From the NCBI RefSeq assembly GCF_014356525.2, contig NC_052511.1, forward strand, positions 35,431,121 to 35,495,120: a stretch of 64,000 nucleotides of DNA, written 5' to 3'. Under the pieces are notes generated by a model. The model worked only from the letters and a program-made list of their open reading frames with translations. It was not told the DNA's origin and searched no databases. Origin of the DNA: Nilaparvata lugens. Lineage: Eukaryota > Arthropoda > Insecta > Hemiptera > Delphacidae. Shown here piece by piece: positions 23,337-33,727 of this stretch; position 1 is the first letter of the stretch; each line of letters begins with the position of its first letter. Both the position numbers and the translations under genes were made by a program.

Positions 23337-24889
23337 TGACTCACTACTTCTACTGCACTACACTACGAGTACGTCTGCACTGTATGAGAGCTAACGCGAT
23401 ACTGATAATTTATAAAGGTAGAATTATAATCCGTTTTGAACTATTTTTAAGACACTACAGTCTAATTTTTGAATATGTGGGTAAAATAGATGAGTAAAAT
23501 TGTAATTCTATATTATGGAGAACTTGATTTGATGATCTTTTTCAAACCTGTTAGAATGGACTAAAATCTCGGGATACATTATTTGTCATAACCTTAATAT
23601 GGTATTAATTATTTTTTCCTCCACCTACTGTCTAGAGTACTTACTTTACTCACTGAAACCTAATACTAAAGTGTCACTTTTTCGCTCTCGGTAGTAAAAA
23701 ACAGAAAAACTCCCTAGTGAGTGAAAGTGACTCCATTTAAATAACATGGGGAGCATCTCTATTTTGAAACTTACATTGTAATAGGTTAGAAGGTCTAAGC
23801 TCAGATGGGAAAGCATAATAGAGGTGTCTGTCATTGAGTCAACTGAATTCAATACCACAACCAGAAATTTGATTAACTCATGAAATATATGTTTGTATGA
23901 TAATTATTATATTCTTAATATTAGTGGACAATAAAAATTTAAACAATTTTTAAAATATTTTATTCTATTCAAAATACCAGCCAACAAATATTTTTGATCT
24001 GCAATTCAAATCTGAACCGCGTGATCTGGAGTCAGCCATTTTTGGTAGCTGCTCAGCTGATATAATTGTTACAACTTTTGACGATAGATAGCGCAATCGG
24101 CAGTGCCAATCAGACGACCGGTTTTTAGGTTTTAGTTTTTAGATTTGGGTTATGTTGTTAGGAATCATTGTCACCAATACGTAAGTTATTAGAATGATTT
24201 TATTTGCAGTTTCTATAAAAAAATGTAGATGGAGGAAAAATGTTGTGTACATCACGAGCGAAAAATAGTTTTTCTCCCTCAGGAAAATTGTTGCCCTCGG
24301 CTTCGCCTCGGGCTTCAAACTTTTTCCCACAGGGGGAATAAGTCGTACTTTTCACTCTAGATATACAAATAACTATTATTTCGCGTATGTCAGATATACA
24401 TCACATATAAAGCTCATGAGTCTCAAATGTCTACATATACACTATTTTCCCCAATTTCTTCAAGATGTTATGTAGTTCTTGGTCAGGAGAACATAAGTTT
24501 GTCTGACCGCCATTATTTGCTAGTCCATTTAGCGTAACCCAATGTGCACCATGGAGGCGAACTAGCGTTACACATATTTAAGTAAAAAACTGATTGCTGG
24601 AATAATTTTGAGGTTAAAGAAGGTTGAATTTCACAGTATATTTGTATGTATGAAAAATAGTACTTGAATAAAACATTATAATTAAATAAATAAGAAAGGA
24701 ATTAATAAAATGAATCACTCCTCGATTTGGATCTTGTTCGGAACCATGAGAATTTACTTAGTCCTCAATAAGTCATCATCATCATCTTCACTTCAGGGAT
24801 TAGGTTTATTGATGAACCTGTTCCGGTACCCATCTCTTTCTTGGTCTCCCTACATCTCTTTTTCCTTTAGGTCTATAGTTTTGGACTAC
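23337..24889. repeat. Duplicated segment flanking the gap, right copy
   Basis: The counterpart of 21712-23236, 28 bp longer because of small indels. It continues without a break into the LINE at 24890, so it is probably the better-quality version of this region. Confidence 0.85.
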
Positions 24890-25720
24890 AACGGGAATTC
24901 TTCCAGGTGGCATTCTATCCAAATGACTGCACCAGTTGCGTCTATTTTGAATAATTCTTTCACGTAGAGGAGCAACCAATAAACCCTGTCTTATATCAGT
25001 GTTTCTTATTCTATCAACTCTAGTGCAGCCAAATACACTGCTTAGAAACCTCATTTCTGCAGCTTGAATTCGACTGTTCATTCTACGTGTGTGAATCCAA
25101 TTCTCACTTCCATATAGGAGAGTCGGAACTGCAATGGTATTATAGAACTTTATTCTGGTTACTTGTCTTGATTTAATTTGGAGGTTTCTATGTATAGTGC
25201 CACATATTTTCTGAAACTTTGAAATTTTATTGTATACATCAATATCTGTATCATATGTTACATCATTACCAAGATAGTTGAAATTTTTCACTTGTTCTGT
25301 TAATTTTCCGTTCAATTCTATTTTGGTTCTAATTGGATATTTTCCTTTGAATGCCATTGATTTGGTTTTTATAACTGATACTCTCAAATTGTAATTTTCA
25401 GCAACTCTGTCCAACATGAAAACTGATTTTTGTAAGGAATCTTCATTTCTCTGAATTATTACTAAGTCGTCTGCATACATACTTGAATTTACAAAACTAT
25501 GGGTTGAGAGCTGTAAACCTGAGTCCACTAAAGTTTTCCATGTGCTTAACATGTCGTCAACATAAATATTGATTAAAGTCGGCGATATACGACAACCTTG
25601 TCTAACCCCTTTCTTTATGCCAATGGCATCGGTCAAACCCCCCCCCCCTTTACTTGCAGACGAATTGTAGTATCCATGTAGAGATGTAGAGGCTCTGTAG
25701 AGATTTCCTCAATAAGTATA
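24760..25720 (-). mobile_element. LINE reverse transcriptase, 5'-truncated copy
   Basis: The minus strand has an open frame of 276 codons (24806-25636). It contains GVRQGCRISP (residues 10-19), the catalytic MYADDL (YADD at 54-57), a thumb region and the C-terminus GKRDVGRPRKRWVPEQ. A (TGATGA)n 3' tail lies near 24770-24783. Upstream, LYMDTTIRLQVK is in another frame; the break falls in an 11-base C run at 25638-25648. No endonuclease domain is present, so the copy is truncated. The termini resemble RTE-type elements and the fragments at 8150-8330 and 62075-62245. Confidence 0.85.
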
Positions 25721-25975
25721 TACCAGAATATGAAAAGGAGAATAACCTGCTATTCAAAACTGATATTCAGACTCATCATTTATTCAAATTATGTATATTT
25801 CCAATGAGAAAAGTATAAAAATAAAAAGTTTTTGAGTGAAGTCGTTTATGGTTTCCTGTTCTAGAAATTGCTCCACTTCTTGACCGCATATCCTTCCCAT
25901 TCAATGATTTCCAAACAATTTTTCCTATAAATTAGAAAAAAACATCCTATTATCACATTCACACAAAACAATGTT
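25721..25975. other. Non-coding stretch
   Basis: No gene is recognised between the LINE and the gene A upstream repeats. Confidence 0.3.
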
Positions 25976-26345
25976 TCCTCTATTCCTCTCACTCTTATCA
26001 AAATAAAAGCAGGATATATGCAGTGTAAATCATCTGTTTACCCGTGAGCTCTATACTATTTATTTATATAAAATAGATACCATAGTCCAGGTGTGAATTT
26101 GTTCTATTATGAAGTGTTTATTCCTTCCACTCTTATTAGAATAAAAACAGGATATGCGGTGTAAATTATCTATATCAATTTCCCGGGAACTCAATTCTCC
26201 TATCAATTGATTCATATGCGATAGATACCATAGTCCAGGTGTGAATTTATTCTATTATGAAGTGGGAAATAAGAGTGGAAAATTGGTTAATTGTGGTAAA
26301 ATAATCCGTATCAATTTCCCGCCAACTCAAGTCTCTTATCATGGA
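25976..26345 (+). promoter_or_regulatory. Duplicated upstream module of peptide gene A
   Basis: Two tandem units of about 145 bp (25976-26120 and 26121-26268) share AGATACCATAGTCCAGGTGT and TTCTATTATGAAGTG. A third, partial unit (26268-26345) shares ATCAATTTCCCG and CAACTCAA with unit 2. The last unit leads into TCTTATCATGGAGTAGAAAA, a box also found upstream of gene C and, more diverged, of gene B. The repeats end about 90 bp before the ATG and are candidates for multiplied enhancer sites. Function is inferred. Confidence 0.5.
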
Positions 26346-26391
26346 GTAGAAAATAGAGTTTTATAGGAATGAGAAGTAGGTGAATTTCTCC

Positions 26392-26434
26392 TATAAAATA
26401 TATCGCATCTTAGCAAGTGGTTACAGTGTTCGAA
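26392..26434 (+). promoter_or_regulatory. Core promoter of gene A
   Basis: TATAAAA begins at 26392 and the initiator-like TTACAGTG carries its ACAGT at 26422, a spacing of 30 bp. Gene C has the same pair at 36356 and 36387. The predicted 5' UTR is only about a dozen bases. Confidence 0.65.
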
Positions 26435-28764
26435 ATGAAGCTGGGACTATTCTTCTTCCCCATTCTTCTATTCTCCATCTCCTTCTTCCTGGTGGAAGCG
26501 TCTCCAGCCGCCGATGATGAGGCACAAATGTTGGAGGAGATGATGAATCAATGTGAGTTATTCCTATCGATTTATTCGATTCTATCAATTTGAAATGTTA
26601 ATTTTCAAAATTCGTTGGCTTTCAAGATTTTTTTGATTTTTAAGATTCGACTATTTGCTGTTGTTTTCTTCTGTTTTCCAACTATTATTTTTTTTTCTTT
26701 CAAATAATTTGGGGGAGGATCAACAGATACAGCACAAGACAGTTCCTCCCCCGAATTTCGATTCATTAAAATAGTCTGGAAAATAGGTTACGCTTTCTTC
26801 ACTTTTTGAAAGTTTGTATAGTATTCTCACCAAACACTTGAAACAATAAATTTTGAATTTAGAAAGAATAAGATCCAAATTAATAACAAAATTCATTTCA
26901 CCCAGCACTCAATACTATGTATCATAGTGAGGTCCAAAAATTATGATGGCAGTTGGGAAAGATAGTAGAACAGCGTTGTCGATTCTCTGCCTCATTTGAA
27001 AGATGGCTGATACCGGTATATTTTATGTAATTTAACTGAGTTAATTCTTGTCCAAAATGATCGTTTATGCTTCAAGAGAATTATATTTTCAATGATTAAA
27101 TAACAAGTTTTCATAATATAAGATTTAAGTTATAGTTTTCATGTGTTTCTTGTTCATTTTCGGCAGTTTCTCATTGCAGAAGTCAATTCAAATTTATTTA
27201 ATTCAACACACAATAGTTCAGTATACGATAGAAATCAAAATACAGGAAAATATCAATCTATATATATATAAGCGAAATGGCACTCACTCACTGATTGACT
27301 GACTGACTCACTCACTCACTCACTCGCAGAACTAAAAATCTACCGGACCAAAAACGTTCAAATTTGGTAGGTATGTTCAGTTGGCCCTTTAGAGGCGCAC
27401 TAAGAAATCTTTTGGCAATATTTTAATTCTAAGGGTGGTTTTTTAGGGTTTAAAGTTCGTCTTTTAGCATGTATATTCTTCTTATTCTCTTAATTATAAT
27501 TGAAATAAGGCCATACCATATGTTAATATAGAACTATAATTCAGATAGAGTGCCTCTTCGAAACAGTTGTTAACTGGTAACTAAATTAATAATTTTGTCA
27601 GGTTGGCATTAAGTTGAGTTGACTTTGTTAGGTTGGCACCAAGTTGAAGATTGAAATGCATTTATCGCGGAAAAATTGATTGGGCACTGCTACTTCAATC
27701 AGAGCTATTTCTGGGAATATTATATTACTAGCCGTCAGGCTCGCTTCGCTCGCCATATCCGTTTAGGCAGACGTCAAGTCTGGACCCCCGACTGGATCGT
27801 CCTAACATATGATAAAAATGCTCAAATGAAAACTGCAGGCGAGCGAAGCGAGCCTGCTGATCTCATTCTTGGACGATCCAGTCGGGGGTCCAGGGGGCTC
27901 CGCCCCCTGGCTAGACGGATATGGCGAGCGAAGCGAGCCTGACGGCTAGTCAATAATAAAGGAGAGACCTATTTTCACAATCATACGTACGGGATTGGAA
28001 ATTCACGAATGACCCATCATCACATCTGAACTACTCAACTGATTAACTTCAAATTCTGCATATCGTTTTCTCAATTTACCGAGGATTGTTGTAGGCCTAT
28101 TTAAAATTCTTCAAGATTTCAGTGGTACGTCAATTTTAAATTATATTTTTGCAGAGCACGGGTTCCCTGCTTATTACGGATAAATATAGAAAAAACAGGC
28201 TTTATGTTTGGATGAGCCGAATGGAATTGAAGGAAAAAAAATACCTAGCCAACTATGGTCTACTAAGTAAAAGGCTGGTAGAGGGTAAAAGCGAGGAATG
28301 TGGTGAAAAGGGAAGAATTAGATTAGATTAGATGAGAGTTCATTATCATGTATGTTATAATATACATGTATAAGTATACTGGCTTGTCTTTTTTTTAGTG
28401 GACCTCACTATGATACATTGCGGAAATAATTTTAAAGAGTACTTAGATTTCTATTTTTATTTGTGTACTGGCTTATACACTAACTAATGGCAATTTTTCA
28501 TGAACATTGATGTTGCTAACCTTGTCCATCAGTTGACAACGCAGATAATGCTACCCTTTTCTAGCTTTGCAACGTTGCTAGATTGTGTTGTAACAACGTG
28601 TGAAAATAATTAAATAACATTCTGTTTCAGTGTCCCAGGATGCCTTACCGGTAAGACAAGAGCGATCAAGTGCGTTCTGGGGGAGACGCAGATGGAATCA
28701 TTGGGGATCACGTTGGAGACCACGAGATGATCCTAGGAAAATTGTTGACTATCGACCAGGTTAA
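26435..28764 (+). CDS. Peptide gene A: small secreted cationic peptide precursor, 83 aa, two exons
   Basis: Exon 1 is 26435-26552 (ATG, 39 codons plus 1 nt), donor GTGAGT. Exon 2 is 28631-28764, acceptor TTTCAG, stop TAA. The intron is 2078 bp, phase 1. Residues 1-22 form a hydrophobic signal peptide (MKLGLFFFPILLFS..., likely cleaved after VEA). Residues 23-39 are an acidic propiece (DDEAQMLEEMMNQ). Exon 2 starts LSQDA and becomes basic and Trp/Arg-rich (FWGRRRWNHWGSRW, residues 55-68), with no Cys. RQER (48-51) and GRRR (57-60) are possible processing sites; the C-terminus is RPG. Estimated net charge after the propiece is about +6. AATAAA lies at 28937. Paralogues B and C support the model. 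The role is unknown: antimicrobial, effector or neuropeptide-like. Confidence 0.8.
26700..26905. repeat. Fragment of dispersed repeat K in gene A intron
   Basis: CAACAGATACAGCACAAGAC followed by CCTCCCCCGAATTTCGATTC resembles the motif ACAGGCACAGCCCAAAACTG plus TTTCTCCCCCGAATTTTGAT found at 35.05, 41.46, 58.2 and 59.2 kb. It is probably a retroelement 3' end. Confidence 0.5.
27257..27949 (+). mobile_element. Non-autonomous Helitron, 693 bp
   Basis: It begins TCTATATATATA directly after an A and ends ...GACGGCTAG directly before a T: the Helitron hallmarks (5' TC, 3' CTAG, insertion between A and T, no target duplication). GGCGAGCGAAGCGAGCC near the end gives the terminal hairpin. The last ~220 bp also fold back: CGTCAGGCTCGCTTCGCTCG at about 27735 is inverted near the 3' end, with GACTGGATCGTCC and GGACGATCCAGTC inside. 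No Rep/helicase is encoded. A second copy lies at 56270-57074. Confidence 0.85.
28320..28385 (-). mobile_element. Short retroelement tail
   Basis: GAATTAGATTAGATTAGATG followed by TATCATGTATGTTATA is the reverse complement of the tail module found in the 2.4-3.4 kb pyrimidine tracts. Confidence 0.6.
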
Positions 28765-28936
28765 CTTCAAAACACGTCACAAATACTTTTATAAATAGGA
28801 AACTAGGAACAAAAAACCTTCAATAATTTTTTTAATGTATTTATTCATACAGAAATATCGAGAATGATTCTCGATCACCAATTAATTTTATCCTGTTTCT
28901 TCCGATATTGTTGTACGTTCAAATGTCCTGATATTG

Positions 28937-28942
28937 AATAAA
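28937..28942 (+). terminator. Polyadenylation signal of gene A
   Basis: AATAAA lies 173 bp after the gene A stop codon. It is the first canonical signal downstream. Confidence 0.6.
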
Positions 28943-29394
28943 CATTTTGATTGCTAATAAAAAAAGATTTGTTTTGTTCACATGTTTTGATTGAAGAAGC
29001 ATACATCTTTTCAATTATTCGCACACCACTCCAGTATCCTAGAAAATTAGTGTTGAAATATTGCCAACTAGTCCAGGCAATGAATGGTTAGAAAAAGTTG
29101 CAAAGGGAAAATTTTGTAATACAATTTTTCGACTCGCATTTCTTTTTTGGATAGTGAGGAGGTGAACATATCAAAAGTCTCCACTGTGTGAAGGGGGTCG
29201 ATGTGATACATAGATACCATTTTTTGGTTTTCCACAATATATGTACCCTTTTTCAAAATTTTTACTCAAAAAATGTTCCAACAGTAATGTCGTTATCAAG
29301 TTCTGATAATGTAATGGATGTGAGGACTCAATAGAAAATTACAGTTACATGTCGTTAAAAATAAAAAAGCTTCATTTTCAGTGTCATGATTAAG

Positions 29395-30235
29395 TGTGAA
29401 ATAGTATATTTCGCACCTAGGGCCGAAAATGAGACTTCTCCGGCTCGAAATCGGTTTTCAAGTCCGAGGCCGTAGGCCGAGGACTAGAAAAGATTGAGAG
29501 CCGGAAAAACATTTTTGCCCATGGTGTGAACGCTATTTTTCGCCACACAGAAAAATATACAATATATATATATGAGAATAATAATTGTTCATTAAGCACT
29601 TCCGAAAGCAAAAGTGGAAGGTCATAGCTCTAGCAAATCTGAGGTAATCTGAATATCAGGATATTGTCCAAGTATTTTTATTTTTTATTCTGATTTGTCT
29701 AAATAACCTAAAAGATTATGTTCAATTATGTGGGAGGTTGTGTTTATACTGTATTATCCTTTCAAATAAGATGACAATAAGATGATATTATTATAAATGT
29801 TTTAATTATTGAATAATAAACACAAATAATGAAAAGTTTTCTGATCACCTGTTTTAGCACACTTGAAATTTGGCCAATCTGAATGTCAACGTCAACAATG
29901 CTTGTTGTCATCGACTTCGGAAGTTTAGGTTAGAAGTTCTATCCTACTCTGAAAATATAATTTGAATAGTTTATAATATCTCATTTTTATTTCATTCATC
30001 CAAATGAAATGATAGTATCTTATTGCAAAATTCTTTATTCAATTCTAGAAGCATAAACTGATTCCGTTTCATAAACTATTTTGTTCACATCAAATCAGAA
30101 TCAGCTGACTTCAAGGCTTTTTTACAGCCCTAGGGCCGTAAAAATTTTACCGGCCTGGTCAGAAAACAATCAATTTCGGCCTCCATATGACGAACGTAAA
30201 CCAGCTCATTACATCCAAGTGGGGCGAAAAAGCTC
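29395..30235. mobile_element. Dispersed repeat I, copy 2
   Basis: The same order of sequence as 14440-15545, from ATAGTATATTTCGCACCTAG to TTTCGGCCTCCATATGACG, but without the internal duplication. It carries an extra CCGAGGCCGTAGGCCGAGGA hairpin near 29464. It lies between genes A and B. Confidence 0.7.
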
Positions 30236-30506
30236 ATTCCTACCAGTCAATAGCTTCTAACGAATTCTTCATACATTAAGGAAATAATCTTTTTATCCTT
30301 CCCATAAAACAACCATTTTTCAAGTGTGAAAAAGCTAATTTCTTCCAGCCAATAGTTCATAACGAATTCTTGATATATTAAGGAAATAATCTATTCACCC
30401 TTCTCTTGAAACAACCATTTTCTTCCATTATTTCACTCAATTATTTTATCAGCCACTCGAAGTGTCATTCTTATCATAGATAGATGAAAACGAAAGTTTG
30501 TGGTCT

Positions 30507-30624
30507 ATCAATTTCCGTAATATTCGTTCTCGTATCATTTATGTAATAGAAAATAGAAGAATGTGGTCAATGTCTCCTATTATTAGATACAGCATAACAT
30601 AGTAGCAGGTCACAGTACCCAAAA
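30507..30624 (+). promoter_or_regulatory. Upstream region of gene B
   Basis: ATCAATTTCC (30507-30516) then CGTATCATTT and ATAGAAAATAGA resemble the gene A and gene C modules in the same order. The TATA position has only TATTATTA (about 30578), with the initiator-like TCACAGTAC near 30610, about 30 bp further on. This promoter looks weaker or more diverged than those of A and C. Confidence 0.45.
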
Positions 30625-33559
30625 ATGAAGATGACAAAGGACTTCTCTCTCATTCTACTGTTCTCCATCTTGTTCTTTGTGGTCAAAGCTTCTCCGTCCA
30701 CCGTTGAAGAAACGAAAATGATGGAGGAGATGATGGATCAATGTGAGTTATTTCTATTTTTTTTTGAATAAATTTATTCCAATTGCTGATTTTCAGCATA
30801 CATTGGCTTTATAATAATATATTCTACCACTTCTCTCCTTCACAATTCACGTTGTTTACAACGTCTTCAACTAAATTATTTTTTATATTCCACTTTCCAT
30901 ATTGATTTCCACGGAGGATATAGAGTAACAATGAGAGTTATTTCTATCAATTCATTTGATTTTATCTATATGTGCCGGTTGCACAGAAGCCGGTTGAATT
31001 TTAACCGTGATTAATTCCACGAGAACCAATCAGAGAAGGCGTTATTGAAAAGACAGCTTCTCTGATTGGCTCTTTTGGAATTAATCACGGTTAAAATTTA
31101 ACCGTCTTTTGTGCAACCGGCCCTAAGAGTTGTTGATTTTCAGCATCTATTCGCTTCATAAAATCGACCAACTTCCTCCTTATCAAATCCTCAATGTTAA
31201 CAACGTATCCTTCCCTCTTTACCATTTTCCAAGCTCTTCGATTGAAAGTGAATTGTTTGGCTCAACTCACGTGACTCAGGTCGAGAAAAGACTCGACTCT
31301 AGTCGAGAGCATGACGTGTTTTCAAATGGTGACAGTCATAGAGACTAGAGTCGACTACACAAACACATGCTCACGACTAGAGTCGAGTCTTCTCGACCTG
31401 AATCGCGTGAGTGTGTGTTAAGCCCTGATTACCTAGAATTTATTACATGAAGGTTACGGTTATTTAGTTACTTGGTCACTTATATCGCTCACAAGAAAAT
31501 CATAGTATTATTCTCTTTTAGTCATAATAATTTTTTTTACAATTATTTTATGAGTTTTCATAATTAGAATGAAATATTTTGTTGGTTAATTATTAATTCT
31601 AAATTGTGTAAAGACGATCTGGCAACATAGCAAAGCGAGAAAGAGATAGCGCTATCCGCTTTGTTGAATGATAGACAAGGATAGCAATACTAATGGTAAT
31701 CGAACACTGCCATTAAAAAGTGGACCTCACTATAATACCTACACATGCATTGTTGCCATTCACCCTAGATCGGTTCGAATTGAGAAAAGATGCAACGCAT
31801 CGTGAGAATCTGTTTAAGCATACCATAAAACTCAATAGTTCATTGAATGTTGCAACGTCGCATAGTCACTGGATTTTTTCACACTTCGAGACAGAAAGTC
31901 GTAAAATAATGAGCCATTTGAAACATAGACGAACTAAGTTTGTAAGTTGTTAATTTTGTCTTTTTTCTGAAGGTCTATCGAAATATGATATTTAATTATA
32001 TTATTCTTATAGACCTTCGTCTTCAGATGAAGGTAGATCTTCATCATTATATTACTAGCTGGCCCGGCGAACTTCGTACCGCCAAATAGTTTAATGCATC
32101 TCACGACAAACTTTAGCTGGATGCACACCTGAGGAGGCGCGTTGAGGCATTTTATTTACATTTATTTCTGTGTGTGGCCAGCTCACAAATCTTCTCCCAT
32201 AAGGATTACATGTAAACTTAGAAGGACCGTAGAAAAGAGTTCTGAAGTCGGATTAAAAATTTGATAGGCCATAACCCTGGTCCTGAACATAACGAACACA
32301 ACTAAAAAAAATCATCAAATTCGGTGCAGACATAAAAAAGTTATTGAATGTCAAAATTTGAGGCTCGATTTCTATTTATATAGATAATATCGGAGGACCG
32401 AGCTTCGCTCTGAAGTACAAAAGCATAAAGAATGTATTACGAAAGAAGAAATTATAATATATCTATAGTTCATACAGAAATGTTCATGTAATAACAGTGG
32501 ATTGAGATTAATTCCTAGAGGAATGCAACAAATTCTCTCATAAAGGCCCGGTTGCACAAAAGCCGGTTAAATCTTAATCCTGATTAATTTCACGTGAACC
32601 AAATCAAAGAAGATCATTTCTAAAAGATGGCTTCCCTGATTTGTTCTACTAGAATTAATCAGGATTAAAATTTAACCGACATTTGTGCAATCGGCACTAA
32701 GTACCAGCTGATTGAATGATTATAAAAGTTCAACAGCTGAGTCATAACTTTGTCTCAGTACTACAGACATCCACTCGCTCACTCACTTCCATTATCAACA
32801 GACATCGAAATTATCAGTTGTTTTTACAAAAATGAGCAATGTCCTTCAGCGAGTTTTTCCAGGGATGAGATCTAGTGCAATCGAATTTTTATATTATAAA
32901 CCTACAATGTTTTGAATTTCGTGAGAATCGATAGAGCCGTTTTCGAGATCCAGTTATAATGACAGTATTTAATCAATTTTGGTTTTGCTATCCCTGTCTA
33001 TCATTCGACAAAGCGGGTGGTACTATCCTTTTCTAGGTCCAAAACGATGACAATTATGTTTTTGACAGTGTAGAAATATAATTAATTAATGCAGAGAATC
33101 GGCATCGCTATTCTTCTATCTTTATCCACTACCATTATAACGTGGACCATACTATAGCTAAAAGACAACTCTATTCATCCACTCAATAATTGATACTGAT
33201 TGCTCACTTTATCTTACAAATTTCAAGTATATCCCCTATAAAAATCTTCTTCACGTAATATTGGATAGATAGATTGAATCAGAAATTAATCAAAAACATG
33301 AGTTTTGAGCCAATTTCGCATGAAAAACGGCTGAAAATTCATGAGATACACGTGAAAATTCCAACATTTTATTTCAGTGTCCCAGGATGCATCACGGGCA
33401 AGACATGTGCGATCGAAGCGGCAAGAACCTGACCGCCAAGAGGAACGAGCGGTCTACGGACCGAACTGGCGTGCAACAATTGCGGCCACGTCACGACGAC
33501 CTCATTATACTAGATTCAGACCTCGGATGTATATTTCTAAAATACGGCGTGGATTCTAA
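30625..33559 (+). CDS. Peptide gene B: small secreted cationic peptide precursor, 99 aa, two exons
   Basis: Exon 1 is 30625-30742 (donor GTGAGT), exon 2 is 33378-33559 (acceptor TTTCAG, stop TAA); the intron is 2635 bp, phase 1. The signal peptide covers residues 1-22 (FSLILLFSILFFVVKA, then SP). The acidic propiece is 23-39 (VEETKMMEEMMDQ). Exon 2 starts LSQDASRARH and contains RSKR (51-54), a furin-type site; the rest is Arg-rich with aromatic residues and ends KIRRGF. No Cys; estimated charge beyond the propiece is about +11. Exon 1 matches gene A at 22 of 39 residues; exon 2 matches mainly in its first dozen. Exon 2 is the longest of the three and lacks GRRR. The Arg/Pro/aromatic richness would also suit an antimicrobial peptide. 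Confidence 0.78.
30972..31126. mobile_element. Palindromic MITE D, copy 1 (gene B intron)
   Basis: The arms are GTGCCGGTTGCACAGAAGCC and TTTTGTGCAACCGGCCC, with TTAACCGTGATTAATTCCAC and AACCAATCAGAGAAGG inside. The unit is a near-perfect 155-bp foldback. Copies with TAA next to the ends elsewhere (e.g. 44.4 kb) suggest PIF/Harbinger-type mobilisation. Confidence 0.8.
31257..31425. mobile_element. Palindromic MITE (gene B intron)
   Basis: ACTCACGTGACTCAGGTCGA and TCGACCTGAATCGCGTGAGT are inverted, with ACTCGACTCTAGTCG / CGACTAGAGTCGAGT inside. No coding potential. Confidence 0.75.
31598..31740. mobile_element. MITE family E fragment (gene B intron)
   Basis: Contains AGCGAGAAAGAGATAGCGCT, GAATGATAGACAAGGATAGC and the terminus AGTGGACCTCACTATAAT. 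The same parts occur in reverse order and orientation at 52296-52420. Confidence 0.65.
32052..32385. mobile_element. Retroelement-like fragment (TAGCTGGCCCGGCGAACTTC)
   Basis: It begins with TAGCTGGCCCGGCGAACTTC, an opening I recognise from RTE/SINE-type insect repeats, and ends in TTTCTATTTATATAGATAAT. No frame is conserved. It lies directly before repeat B copy 6. Confidence 0.5.
32383..32955 (+). repeat. Dispersed repeat B, copy 6, split by a MITE
   Basis: It opens TATCGGAGGACCGAGCTTCG and ends near AGAGCCGTTTTCGAGATCC, as in the other copies of repeat B. MITE D copy 2 (32546-32699) interrupts it. Confidence 0.65.
32546..32699. mobile_element. Palindromic MITE D, copy 2
   Basis: GGCCCGGTTGCACAAAAGCC and TTTGTGCAATCGGCAC are the ends of a 154-bp foldback, with ATTAATTTCACGTGAACC / TACTAGAATTAATCAGG-type arms. 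It is inserted in repeat B. Confidence 0.8.
32953..33165. mobile_element. MITE family E, degraded copy (gene B intron)
   Basis: TATAATGACAGTATTTAATC, CTATCCCTGTCTATCATTCG and the right end CATTATAACGTGGACC match the family E elements near 52.3-52.7 kb. Confidence 0.65.
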
Positions 33560-33727
33560 ACATTGATAACAGGCTTTTAAAATCTTCCTACAGAGGAAAA
33601 TAAGAATAGAATCCCTGCGAGGAAATTACTAATTTCTGCTTAAGACAGCAACAATATGAGTATTTATTATACAAAATTATTAAACTATTTTCATATTCAT
33701 TGTATCCTGAATCATGTGGACTGCGTG

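Larger units (their letters stand above)
26915..28415. mobile_element. Composite element with 18-bp inverted termini, in gene A intron
   Basis: TGTATCATAGTGAGGTCC (about 26916) and GGACCTCACTATGATACA (ending about 28415) are perfect inverted repeats. The AGTGAGGTCC end is shared with MITEs at 31598-31740, 32953-33165, 52296-52690 and 54467-54848. A Helitron (27257-27949) and a retro-tail (about 28320-28385) lie inside, so the interior is mostly later insertions. Confidence 0.65.

Noticed and set aside
23150..23497. Frames across the N run
   Set aside because: They consist mainly of undefined residues; only the LINE C-terminus GKRDVGRPRKRW on the left is real and it belongs to the duplicated segment.
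33377..33559. Separate 60-codon gene starting with GTG
   Set aside because: It is exon 2 of gene B: preceded by a TTTCAG acceptor and paralogous to exon 2 of genes A and C.
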